Source of the DNA: DATLBY01 sp035526665
GTDB taxonomy: Bacteria > Acidobacteriota > Terriglobia > Bryobacterales > Bryobacteraceae
DNA: 8,681 nt
Assembly: GCA_035526665.1 (NCBI GenBank)
Contig: DATLBY010000152.1
Location: forward strand, 1-8,681
Reading direction: 5' to 3'
Below, one piece after another: positions 1 to 6,582 of this stretch (positions are counted from its first letter, which is position 1; every line of letters begins with the position of its first letter). The translations under genes were made by a program, and so were the position numbers. Below the pieces are notes generated by a model that was not told where the DNA came from, did not search any database, and saw nothing but the letters and a program-made list of their open reading frames with translations.

Positions 1-774
1 GCGCTCCTCGAGAAAGGGAAAAAACGCCTTCTGGGCGCAGGGTTTCAGGAAAAGGACGCCGCCCATCATGTAGACCGCACCAGCCTCGCCCGCAGCCTGC
101 GCGACTGCCTCGAGATTGGCTTTGGAATCATTGATCAGCGGGAGGACGGGGCTGGACAGAATGACCACGCGGACGCCGCTCTGCGACAGCCGCCGCACCG
201 CCTCCAGTCGCAGCGTGGGCCTGGGTGCGTACGGCTCCAGCGCGCGCGCCAGCTGTTCGTCCGTAGTGGTGATGGTGACGAAGACATGCAGAATATTGCG
301 GCGGGCTATGCGGCTCAGTAGATCGGTATCGCGCGCCACCAGGTCCGATTTGGTGGTAACGCTCAGAGTCCGGCCGCTCTCCCGCGCAAAAACTTCGAGA
401 ATTCTGCGGGTCAACTCGAAGCGGCGCTCAGCCGGTTGGTACGGATCGGTGGCTGTCCCTAGGCAAATACCATCCCGCACCGGTATGGCGGCCAACTCCT
501 TGCGAAACGAATCCGGCTGGAAGGATTTGGCATAGATTTGGCGTTCAAACTGTTCGGTTTCCCGCAACTCCATGAATTCGTGGGCGAAACGCGCATAGCA
601 GTACTTGCAGCCGAATTCACAGCCTCGGTAGGGATTGATGGTCCATTCGAACGGCATTTTCCGGCCGGACGCCCGCCCGATGAAGCAGCGAGTCACAAGA
701 TCGAAATACTGAACGCGGCGTTTGCCTTCCAGCAGCTCACTGGCGGCAGCCAGTTTGGCAATTCCAACCAACAC
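1..774 (-). CDS. SplB-like / Rv2578c-family radical SAM protein (C-terminus cut by window edge)
   Basis: The 258 visible codons encode a radical SAM protein. The 4Fe-4S cluster motif CX3CX2C lies in NPYRGCEFGCKYCYAR, with Cys52, Cys56 and Cys59 counted from the GTG at 774. The block PFEWTINPYRGC before it and LGTATDPYQPAE, LSVTTKSDL and FLKPCAQ after it are typical of the COG1533 group (SplB-like, Rv2578c-like). Such proteins cleave S-adenosylmethionine to a 5'-deoxyadenosyl radical; true spore photoproduct lyases repair DNA, but most of this branch has no assigned substrate. The start is uncertain: an in-frame TAG lies at 778-780, no ATG occurs before codon 40, and codon 40 would remove the conserved-looking YFDL segment, so GTG 774 (or TTG 771) is the best choice, without a good ribosome site. 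The frame stays open to base 1, so the C-terminus lies to the left. It is divergent from the small gene at 866. Confidence 0.88.
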   Translation of the reverse strand, partial: MLVGIAKLAAASELLEGKRRVQYFDLVTRCFIGRASGRKMPFEWTINPYRGCEFGCKYCYARFAHEFMELRETEQFERQIYAKSFQPDSFRKELAAIPVRDGICLGTATDPYQPAERRFELTRRILEVFARESGRTLSVTTKSDLVARDTDLLSRIARRNILHVFVTITTTDEQLARALEPYAPRPTLRLEAVRRLSQSGVRVVILSSPVLPLINDSKANLEAVAQAAGEAGAVYMMGGVLFLKPCAQKAFFPFLEER

Positions 775-835
775 AGCCTATGTTCGCCGTTTATTCGCCT
801 AAAGTCCAGCCAATGACTGCAAGTTGCTGATTCTG

Positions 836-844
836 TGTTAAAAT
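836..844 (+). promoter_or_regulatory. Putative extended -10 promoter for the Tudor-like gene
   Basis: The 91-bp gap between two divergent genes holds TGTTAAAAT, an extended -10 (TGn followed by TAAAAT, one mismatch to TATAAT). No convincing -35 box is seen, which is acceptable for an extended -10. Transcription would start near 851, just ahead of the ribosome site at 851-856. Inference from sequence only. Confidence 0.4.
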
Positions 845-850
845 TAACCT

Positions 851-856
851 AGAGGA
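851..856 (+). promoter_or_regulatory. Ribosome binding site that fixes the start at 866
   Basis: AGAGGA lies 9 bases before the ATG at 866. An in-frame TTG at 857 is only one base from it and is too close to be used, so the protein starts at 866. Confidence 0.7.
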
Positions 857-865
857 TTGTCTACT

Positions 866-1111
866 ATGGCCACCAAGCCAGCGTTTGCGCAAGGCGCTCA
901 GGTCGAGCACGCGAAATTCGGTCTCGGGTCGGTAATGTCTTGTGGGGACGACTATATCGTCATCAAATTTGACGAGCACGGCGAGAAGAAATTTGTGAGT
1001 TCCATTGTGATCCCCGCCTTACGGAAAAGTGATCGCCAGCCACCGGCGGAGAAGCGCGCCACGCGCAAGCGCGCCGTTAAAACCGCAGCGCCAGCCGCAT
1101 CTGCGAAATAA
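866..1111 (+). CDS. Small UvrD/PcrA C-terminal Tudor-like domain protein
   Basis: This 81-aa protein has a compact N-terminal domain (about residues 8-52) and a basic tail. The domain pattern is GAQVEHAKFGLGSVMS, then a short strand with YIVIKFDEHGEKKF, then IPAL. This matches the Tudor-like fold found as the last about 50 residues of UvrD/PcrA/Rep helicases (pattern GxxVxHxxFGxGxVxS...FxxxGxKxL), which in PcrA contacts RNA polymerase. Here it is a separate protein without any helicase part. The tail (residues 53-81) is rich in Lys, Arg, Ala and Pro and looks disordered, suitable for binding nucleic acid. A partner role with DNA or RNA polymerase is inference. It has its own promoter-like sequence and faces the glycine-zipper gene tail to tail. 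Confidence 0.75.
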   Translation: MATKPAFAQGAQVEHAKFGLGSVMSCGDDYIVIKFDEHGEKKFVSSIVIPALRKSDRQPPAEKRATRKRAVKTAAPAASAK

Positions 1112-1121
1112 GTTCCTTGAC

Positions 1122-1146
1122 AAAAAAAGGCACCCTCACGGGTGCC
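1122..1146 (-). terminator. Intrinsic terminator of the glycine-zipper gene
   Basis: On the minus strand a perfect 7-bp stem (1129-1135 with 1140-1146, GGCACCC/GGGTGCC, 4-base loop) is followed at once by seven T (bases 1128-1122). It lies 24 bases after the stop of the gene ending at 1171. On the plus strand the stem is not followed by a T run, so it would act less well for the gene ending at 1111. Confidence 0.88.
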
Positions 1147-1170
1147 CCATAGCTCTTTGCTTGCTGGCGA

Positions 1171-1806
1171 TTAACGGTTGTTGCGATGATAATGCCGGCC
1201 ATTGCGTGAGTAGCCAGTATCGGCGCCGCCCACTAAAAGCGGCCGGTCTAAACGGAAAGTCAGTAGACTTTCGGCAGGCACTCGAACGCTCCTGCCTTTG
1301 GTAACTGTCTGGCCGACAGCCCCAGCTCCGGCGCCGGTAGCCGCGCCAATGGCAGCTCCTTTCCCCCCGCCGGCGATCGCACCGATAATACTGCCGATGA
1401 CGGCGCCGCCACCCACGTATTTACCGGTTCGTTTGTTTGTTCCGACGCCGTCTTTCCCCGACTGGCTGCTGCCTGAGAGGGTCTGATCCGTGGTGCTCAC
1501 GGTGTACCTCTGACCGTTTACGTCGATTGATTCCAAATCCAGGATCATGGCGTTACTGTCTGCTTGGCGGACGATTAGCTCGGCGTTGGCTCCCCGGGGA
1601 ATGACGATCCTGCCGCTCCTGTCCTGGACATCCTGGTTGACTACCGCGCTGTAGATTCTGCCGTCATTGGCACTCTTTGCGTCAATACTGTCGTTCACGC
1701 GCACCGCGATTTCCGTTCCGGCGGGAACCGTATTCGATTGAGCCCAAAGGCTCAAGCTCAGGCCCCAGGTCACGGCTACGGCTTGCACGATGTTTTTCAT
1801 TCTCAT
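1171..1806 (-). CDS. Exported glycine-zipper protein of unknown function
   Basis: The 211-aa product starts with a Sec signal peptide (basic MRMKN, hydrophobic stretch, probable cleavage near LSLWA/QS). Residues 26-105 form a beta-rich region of the type VPAGTEIAVRVNDSIDAK and GRIVIPRGANAELIV. Residues 132-165 are a glycine zipper (repeated GxxxG/AxxxG: GGGAVIGSIIGAIAGGGKG...), which in other envelope proteins packs as paired membrane helices. Residues 174-191 (VRVPAESLLTFRLDRPLL) return to beta strands, and the end is basic and His-rich (YSRNGRHYHRNNR). Similar Gly-zipper proteins occur in the envelopes of Gram-negative bacteria; the role here is unknown. The start at 1806 is preferred over 1800 or 1848 because TGGAGGAC at 1814-1821 is 9 bases upstream. 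The enolase-like gene lies 73 bp upstream on the same strand, so co-transcription is possible. Confidence 0.8.
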   Translation of the reverse strand: MRMKNIVQAVAVTWGLSLSLWAQSNTVPAGTEIAVRVNDSIDAKSANDGRIYSAVVNQDVQDRSGRIVIPRGANAELIVRQADSNAMILDLESIDVNGQRYTVSTTDQTLSGSSQSGKDGVGTNKRTGKYVGGGAVIGSIIGAIAGGGKGAAIGAATGAGAGAVGQTVTKGRSVRVPAESLLTFRLDRPLLVGGADTGYSRNGRHYHRNNR

Positions 1807-1813
1807 GTCTCTT

Positions 1814-1831
1814 GTCCTCCAGATAACCTGG
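1814..1831 (-). promoter_or_regulatory. Strong ribosome binding site next to a small inverted repeat
   Basis: GGAGG (1816-1820, minus strand) is the ribosome site for the gene starting at 1806. Just upstream, CCAG and CTGG (within 1819-1831) can pair over a 5-base loop, overlapping the edge of the site. The stem is only 4 bp, so a regulatory role is speculative. Confidence 0.45.
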
Positions 1832-1879
1832 AGCAACTCGGGTACCAATTCGAATGAAAAGAACTACATGCGAGACACC

Positions 1880-3118
1880 TCACCAGTTTGTGATCGAGCC
1901 GTCGGGACGGAAGTACGTTTGTGCCCTGGCCGTCACCGGCTGGGTGATCTCGGTGACCAGCTTTAGCTGCTTCATATCCAGTTCGACTCCGAGTCCCGGC
2001 CGGTTGTTCGCATAGAGCTTCCCGTTCTTGAAATCGAGACAGACGGGCAGGTGGGGAAGTGTCTTGCCCTGATAGTTGTATTCCATGAGAACGGGTCCGG
2101 AAAAGGTCCCGAGGGAATTCACCAGAGCGGCGGTCGCAATCGGTCCGGTGAAATGCGGCGCGATGCCGACAAAGTGGGTTTCACAGATGGCCGCAATCTT
2201 CATCATCTCGGTGATCCCGCCCACATTGGGAAGAGTGGCGCGCACATAGTCGATGTCGTGATTCTCCACCAGCTTATTGAAATCCCAGCGGTTGCCCCAC
2301 TCCTCACCGGCCGCGATGGGCACTTTCACGGAGCGCCGTAAAATCGGTATATCTTCGCGAAACGCCTCTTCTCGCACCGGGTCTTCCACGAAGTAGGGAT
2401 TCAGATTCTGAATCAAATCACAACCTCGGATGGCATCGGGTAAATCGAAGCGCTGATGGAAATCAATGACCCAGTCGCCGTTCTTTCCGACGCCTTCGCG
2501 CGCCTCCACGCACTCGGCATACACCTGATTCACTTTCTCGCGCGTGTTGAATGTCGTGTTCGCGGGCGTCTCGGCAGCGCCCATGCGATAGGCCCGATAA
2601 CCCGCCTCCATGGTGGCCTGCGCCTTTTCCTTGATGCTCATGTTCGGACGGATACCGGGAATAATGCCGGCAGTGTTATAGCATTCGCAATAGTTTCTGA
2701 CCATTCCACCCAGCAGCGCGTGCACCGGAAGGTTCTGCACCTTTCCCTTGATGTCCCACAAGGCCAAGTCGAGCGCTCCCAGCGCATGCACCTTCTCGCG
2801 GCCCGGCGGGTAGAAGAAGGACCGGGACATGTCCTGCCAGAGACGCTCAATATAGTGGGGATCCCTCCCGATCAGACGGCCGGCACACTGCTCGAGCGTA
2901 TCCTTCGAGCCGCCCTCGCCCACGCCTGTGATTCCCTTGTCGGTTTCAACCGTCACCACCATATCGCTCTGATTGAAAAGAGGATTCGGATTCGGCGGTT
3001 GATACACCCGGACCCGGGTGATTTTCATTGGGGATACAGCGGCCTGCAGCCGCGGCGACTGGGAAAATCCGGCGGAGGAGGCCGCGGCCATGGAGGTGAA
3101 GAAAGATCTGCGTTTCAT
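1880..3118 (-). CDS. Enolase-superfamily dehydratase-like protein (mandelate racemase / galactonate dehydratase type) with Tat-like leader
   Basis: The 412-aa protein has the enolase-superfamily order: an alpha/beta capping domain (about 31-150), then a TIM barrel. The three Mg ligands appear to be Asp219 (VIDFHQRFD), Glu245 (YFVEDPV) and Glu272 (AAGEEW). His221 sits two residues after the first ligand as in D-galactonate and D-mannonate dehydratases, His322 is in GIAPHFTGPI, and Glu346 in MEYNY. Members remove water from, or epimerise, sugar acids; the substrate cannot be read here. Thr295 stands where mandelate racemase and galactonate dehydratase carry the Asp of a His-Asp pair. The N-terminus MKRRSFFTSMAAASSAGF looks like a twin-arginine leader. 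GGGAG 9 bases upstream supports this start; the inner Met31 (3028), where a cytoplasmic form would begin, has no ribosome site. Divergent from the PhoD-like gene. Confidence 0.87.
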   Translation of the reverse strand: MKRRSFFTSMAAASSAGFSQSPRLQAAVSPMKITRVRVYQPPNPNPLFNQSDMVVTVETDKGITGVGEGGSKDTLEQCAGRLIGRDPHYIERLWQDMSRSFFYPPGREKVHALGALDLALWDIKGKVQNLPVHALLGGMVRNYCECYNTAGIIPGIRPNMSIKEKAQATMEAGYRAYRMGAAETPANTTFNTREKVNQVYAECVEAREGVGKNGDWVIDFHQRFDLPDAIRGCDLIQNLNPYFVEDPVREEAFREDIPILRRSVKVPIAAGEEWGNRWDFNKLVENHDIDYVRATLPNVGGITEMMKIAAICETHFVGIAPHFTGPIATAALVNSLGTFSGPVLMEYNYQGKTLPHLPVCLDFKNGKLYANNRPGLGVELDMKQLKLVTEITQPVTARAQTYFRPDGSITNW

Positions 3119-3206
3119 GAATGTCCGCTCCCGGCGAGAATGACGACTGTATCACGATGACGCCCTATAATGGGCCGATGTCGCATGCACTGACTAAGAG
3201 AACATC
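3119..3206. promoter_or_regulatory. Divergent promoter region between the enolase-like and PhoD-like genes
   Basis: These 88 bases separate the two start codons. On the plus strand a perfect TATAAT lies at 3166-3171, placing transcription start near 3178 and giving a leader of about 29 bases; a good -35 box at 17 bp is not seen. AAGAG (3196-3200) is 6 bases before the ATG at 3207. On the minus strand GGGAG (near 3128-3132) serves the gene starting at 3118, but no clear -10 stands out. Shared control is plausible by position only. Confidence 0.5.
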
Positions 3207-5765
3207 ATGAAACGCCGGGAAGCTTGTCTCCTGATCGCCGCCGCGCCCGCGGTGGCTGCAAATTTCTCTTCCAACTGGTCTGCTACCTCCGAACAGGCGT
3301 GGCTTGGACCCGAATACTGGGCAAACCGCTTGCAGGATTGGCGCCTCCGGAAGGGGCGCATTGAGTGCACCTTTGCCGGCGGCGATCGCAATGTGTTCCT
3401 TTTGACGCACGAACTCTCGGATCGCGCGGAGGCATTTGAGACACGAGTGCAACTGGGCCGCCTGGATGAGGAAAGAGGAGGGCAGGGTTTCTCCGGCTTC
3501 CGCATCGGGATGCGTGGGCCCTTTCACGATCATCGCGACACGGCAATCTACGGGATCGGCTTGGACGCGGGCTTGTCGGCGGACGGCCGCCTGTTTATCG
3601 GCAATCTCGATCATGCCTCCGATGTAGCCTTGCCGGATGTCATGCGGCAGCAGCTCGTGCTCGCGGCACAGCCGAAGGGCACAAGTTTTGACATCGTCCT
3701 CACGGCGTTGGATGCCGCGGGAAAAGAGATTGGCAAGGTGACTCGTACAGGCATCCCCGCGGACTGGGTAGCCGGCGGGATGGCGCTGGTCTGCAGTTCG
3801 GGACCGGTCCACAACACGCCCGATCCCTCGCAGAATGTGATCACGCTGTCGGGGATCAATAGGAAAGGGCGAGAGAACGAGGGTAGGATGCGCTTCTGGT
3901 TCAGCGACTGGAAGGTCGCGGGCTCCAAAGTGGACACTCACCCCGATCGCGCCTGGGGACCCATTCTCTTCGCGATGCATACGTTAAGCAGGAACGTGTT
4001 GAAGCTGACGGCCCAACTGGCTCCCGTGAACATTACGGGACAGATCGTCCGGCTCCAGATTCGGAATTCGCCTACAGCAGCCTGGCGGACTGCAGGGGAG
4101 TCCCGCATCGATCCGCTGGCGCGCACCGCCACCTTCCGTATCCCCAAGTGGGACGATACGCGCGAGGCGGCTTACCGTGTTGTGTACCGCGCGGACAAAG
4201 AATACACGTACGAAGGGACGATCCAGCGCGATCCACGGGATAAGGACAAGCTGATGGCCGGCGCGCTTTCGTGCATGAACGACCTGGGGTTTCCCCACAC
4301 GGATATTACGCGAAACCTTCTGCACTTTAAGCCCGATGTGCTTTTCTTCGTAGGAGACCAAATCTATGAGCGATCCGCCAGCTACGGCATTGAGCGTATG
4401 CCGGTGGAGCGCGCTTCCCTCGACTATCTGCGCAAGTGGTACCTCTTCGGCTGGGGATTCCGGGACCTGTTGCGTGACACGCCGGCGGTCTGCCTCCCCG
4501 ACGATCACGATGTCTATCACGGGAACGTGTGGGGCGCCGGCGGCCGGCACGCGGAAGGCTTCGGCCAGGCAGGACAGGACAGCGGCGGGTATGTAGAGCC
4601 GGCGGCCTGGGTCAACATGGTGCAGCGGACGCAGACGAGCCACCTGCCCGATCCCTTCGATCCAAAGCCGGTGGAGCAGGATATCGGCGTCTACTACACC
4701 GAAATGCGCTATGGCGGTGTGAGCTTCGCCATTTTGGAGGATCGCAAATGGAAATCTTCGCCTAAAACGGCGATGCCAGAGGCAAAGGTAATCAACGGCT
4801 GGGCGCAGAACCCAGCCTACCTGGCTTCAAGGGATGGCGACGTGGCCCGCGCCGAGCTGCTGGGCAAACGCCAAATTGATTTTCTAAAACACTGGGCGTC
4901 CGATTGGAACGGCGGAGTGCGCATGAAGGCCGTGGTTTCGCAGACCTTGTTTGCGAATGTGGCGACGCTGCCGCCGCCTGCCAATGATGACTCGGTGACA
5001 GGGAAGCTTCCCATTCTGGCGCCGGACAGCTACTCCGAGGGAGAGCTGAAAGTGGCGGATCACGATTCCAACAGCTGGCCGCAGACCCCGCGCCACCAGG
5101 CGCTGCGGGCAATTCGCCGCGCTTTGGCAGTGCACATCGCCGGCGACCAACACTTGGGCAGCACGATCCAGTACGGAATCGATGAGTGGAATGACGGACC
5201 CTGGGCGCTCTGTGTGCCGGCGGTGTCCAATCTGTTCCCGCGCCGCTGGTATCCGGCCGAGCCGGGACGGAACCGGAAGCCGGGAGCGCCGCGCAACACC
5301 GGGGAATACCTGGATGGATTCGGCAACAAGGTGACCGTTCACAGCATCTTCAATCCTTCTACCGTGAACGTGGAGCCGCGAGTGGTGAACCAGCGCGCTC
5401 CCGGCTACGGGATTGTGGTTTTTGACCAATCTACGCACGAGGTCACGCTGACAAACTGGCCGCGCTGGGTGGACGCCTCCCTGGCCGGTGCGAAACCGTG
5501 CCCCGGCTGGCCGATTGTCGTGAAACAGGCGGAAAACGGCCTCCCCAATTCAGACTTGCGTCTGGATACGGTGCAAAGCCACGGGGACAAGGGCCTGCTG
5601 ATCGAGGTGCGGGACGACGAAGCGAATGAGCATCTGTACACCTACCGGATGCTCGAGCCGCTATTTACGCCCAGGGTCTGGAAATTAGGTGTTTACTCGG
5701 TAACTGTGAAGGATGCATCCGGTAAGGTGCTTGACGAACGCAAGCACCAAGTGCCCAAGAGCTAA
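3207..5765 (+). CDS. Secreted PhoD-like metallophosphatase/phosphodiesterase with long N-terminal extension
   Basis: The 852-aa product begins with MKRREACLLIAAAPAVAA, a twin-arginine-like export leader. Residues about 20-240 look like a beta-sandwich (concanavalin/LamG-like appearance, not proven), and a linker precedes the catalytic part from about 345. There the PhoD signature is present: Cys356 (GALSCMND), Asp384 and Tyr387 (FFVGDQIYE), the DDHD block at 432-435 with His438 nearby, and GDQH at 646-649 (Asp647, His649). In Bacillus PhoD, Cys, Asp and Tyr equivalents bind Fe3+ together with Ca2+ sites, so the Fe-Ca chemistry seems kept. PhoD enzymes cleave phosphodiesters and phosphomonoesters outside the cell. 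At 852 residues it is much longer than classical PhoD (about 550-580). The substrate is unknown; phosphate scavenging is the default reading. The stop lies 20 bp from the end of the convergent small gene, with no clear terminator between them. Confidence 0.87.
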   Translation: MKRREACLLIAAAPAVAANFSSNWSATSEQAWLGPEYWANRLQDWRLRKGRIECTFAGGDRNVFLLTHELSDRAEAFETRVQLGRLDEERGGQGFSGFRIGMRGPFHDHRDTAIYGIGLDAGLSADGRLFIGNLDHASDVALPDVMRQQLVLAAQPKGTSFDIVLTALDAAGKEIGKVTRTGIPADWVAGGMALVCSSGPVHNTPDPSQNVITLSGINRKGRENEGRMRFWFSDWKVAGSKVDTHPDRAWGPILFAMHTLSRNVLKLTAQLAPVNITGQIVRLQIRNSPTAAWRTAGESRIDPLARTATFRIPKWDDTREAAYRVVYRADKEYTYEGTIQRDPRDKDKLMAGALSCMNDLGFPHTDITRNLLHFKPDVLFFVGDQIYERSASYGIERMPVERASLDYLRKWYLFGWGFRDLLRDTPAVCLPDDHDVYHGNVWGAGGRHAEGFGQAGQDSGGYVEPAAWVNMVQRTQTSHLPDPFDPKPVEQDIGVYYTEMRYGGVSFAILEDRKWKSSPKTAMPEAKVINGWAQNPAYLASRDGDVARAELLGKRQIDFLKHWASDWNGGVRMKAVVSQTLFANVATLPPPANDDSVTGKLPILAPDSYSEGELKVADHDSNSWPQTPRHQALRAIRRALAVHIAGDQHLGSTIQYGIDEWNDGPWALCVPAVSNLFPRRWYPAEPGRNRKPGAPRNTGEYLDGFGNKVTVHSIFNPSTVNVEPRVVNQRAPGYGIVVFDQSTHEVTLTNWPRWVDASLAGAKPCPGWPIVVKQAENGLPNSDLRLDTVQSHGDKGLLIEVRDDEANEHLYTYRMLEPLFTPRVWKLGVYSVTVKDASGKVLDERKHQVPKS

Positions 5766-5785
5766 AGATGGATGACGGGACGCAC

Positions 5786-6028
5786 TTACGCCGCGCTGTC
5801 GTCGTTCTTCGCAGGCGGATTTTCAAGAGCTCTGAGAATTTCCAAAGCACGTGGACTGTCCAGGCTGGCGTCAGTTTCTTCGCCAAGCAAGTCGGAGGGC
5901 CTCAGCTCGGCAGTCTCAGGTCCGCCTTCCTTCCGTTGTAGACGCCGCGCAAGCTTTTCCTCCCGCTTTTCTTTGCGGCTTTGTTCCTTTTGGCGTTTTT
6001 GAAAAGTTGTTGCTCCACGACCTGCCAT
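5786..6028 (-). CDS. Small, highly charged helical protein of unknown function
   Basis: The 80-aa product has a very basic helical N-terminal half (residues 8-33, TTFQKRQKEQSRKEKREEK followed by LARRLQRK) and an acidic C-terminal part (residues 38-80). It has no signal peptide or membrane segment. The N-terminal Lys/Arg/Glu helix resembles short conserved hypothetical proteins that begin with TTFxKRQ; I recall similar ones in several bacterial phyla but cannot name a function. GAGGG (6036-6040, minus strand) is 7 bases before the start, supporting this reading. Codon choice fits the neighbours. Binding to RNA or the ribosome is possible from charge alone. The gene ends 20 bp from the convergent PhoD-like gene and lies 203 bp downstream of the RRM gene on the same strand. 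Confidence 0.72.
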   Translation of the reverse strand: MAGRGATTFQKRQKEQSRKEKREEKLARRLQRKEGGPETAELRPSDLLGEETDASLDSPRALEILRALENPPAKNDDSAA

Positions 6029-6231
6029 AGGTTTACCCTCACGAAAGATATTTGCATCAAACTGTGCTGTCAGTCAGCATGCTGGGGCAAGGGGAACCAG
6101 TTCGGTCCCCCCTCCATCTATTTGACGCCGTTAACAGGCTTCAGGATGCGACTTGGAAAACGACGGCCAACGCGTTGGTAGCGCTCGCGGGGCACTCGAT
6201 AACAACGAAAGGCCTGAAGCCTAGAAATTTA
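6029..6231. other. 203-bp gap between the small charged protein and the RRM gene, with inverted repeats
   Basis: No ORF here has a ribosome site and sensible composition. Two structures can be seen. First, AGGCTTCAGG at 6136-6145 is repeated inverted at 6213-6222 (10 of 10 bases). Second, GGGGAACC (6091-6098) can pair with GGTCCCC (6104-6110) with one bulged base over a 5-base loop; on the minus strand it falls in the leader of the gene starting at 6028. Just after the RRM stop the minus strand reads a 4-bp stem (6219-6222 with 6210-6213) followed by TTCGTTGTTAT, at best a weak terminator. Confidence 0.45.
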
Positions 6232-6582
6232 CTACCAGCGAGAACCGCGTCCGCCGCCACCGCCCCCATCGCGTCCACGGCCCTGATGCCCGCCGCCGCC
6301 GGAGCCACCGCGGAAGCCACCGCCACCGCCGCCTTGCGGCTTGGGACGGGCTTCGTTTACGTTCAATGCTCTGCCGTTCAACTCAGTGCCGTTGAGGGCG
6401 TTAATGGCATTGTCCGCTTCGCTCTTGCTGGACATTTCCACGAAGGCGAAGCCGCGGGGCTGCCCTGTATCGCGATCCGTGATGACGTTGACGCTGTCGA
6501 TTGTGCCGTACGGGGAGAAGGCCGCACGCAGATCGTCCGGCGTGGTCTGGAAATTGAGGTTACCTACAAAAATTTTGGTCAT
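6232..6582 (-). CDS. RRM-type RNA-binding protein with glycine-rich tail
   Basis: The 116-aa protein has one RNA recognition motif: RNP-2 is IFVGNL (residues 4-9), RNP-1 is RGFAFVEM (43-50), and the domain ends near NVNEARPKP (about 74-82). The rest (84-116) is Gly/Arg-rich with RGG-like repeats and ends in GRGSRW. This is the layout of the short bacterial RRM proteins (cyanobacterial Rbp type), which bind RNA in the cytoplasm and are often cold-induced. The aromatic residues Phe45 and Phe47 of RNP-1, needed to stack on bases, are present. The start at 6582 is set by AGGAGC (6590-6594 region) 7 bases upstream; the open frame back to 6738 has no supporting ribosome site and a composition unlike the protein. 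It follows the TonB-dependent receptor on the same strand, 185 bp away, and appears to have its own promoter. Confidence 0.93.
   Translation of the reverse strand: MTKIFVGNLNFQTTPDDLRAAFSPYGTIDSVNVITDRDTGQPRGFAFVEMSSKSEADNAINALNGTELNGRALNVNEARPKPQGGGGGGFRGGSGGGGHQGRGRDGGGGGGRGSRW

Noticed and set aside
116..816. Plus-strand open frames of 139 and 92 aa
   Set aside because: Both lie opposite the radical SAM gene, whose cysteine motif and conserved blocks read on the minus strand.
2456..3160. Plus-strand 234-aa open frame opposite the enolase-like gene
   Set aside because: Antisense to a well-supported gene; no ribosome site or family motif, and open frames on the opposite strand are expected at this GC content.
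3165..3980. Minus-strand 271-aa open frame opposite the PhoD-like gene
   Set aside because: Antisense shadow; Arg/His/Pro-rich composition without motifs.
3984..4643. Minus-strand 219-aa open frame opposite the PhoD catalytic region
   Set aside because: Antisense shadow of the conserved DDHD region; no supporting start signal.
6240..6345. GC-rich repetitive tract, considered as a tandem repeat element
   Set aside because: It is explained by repeated Gly/Arg codons of the RRM protein tail.
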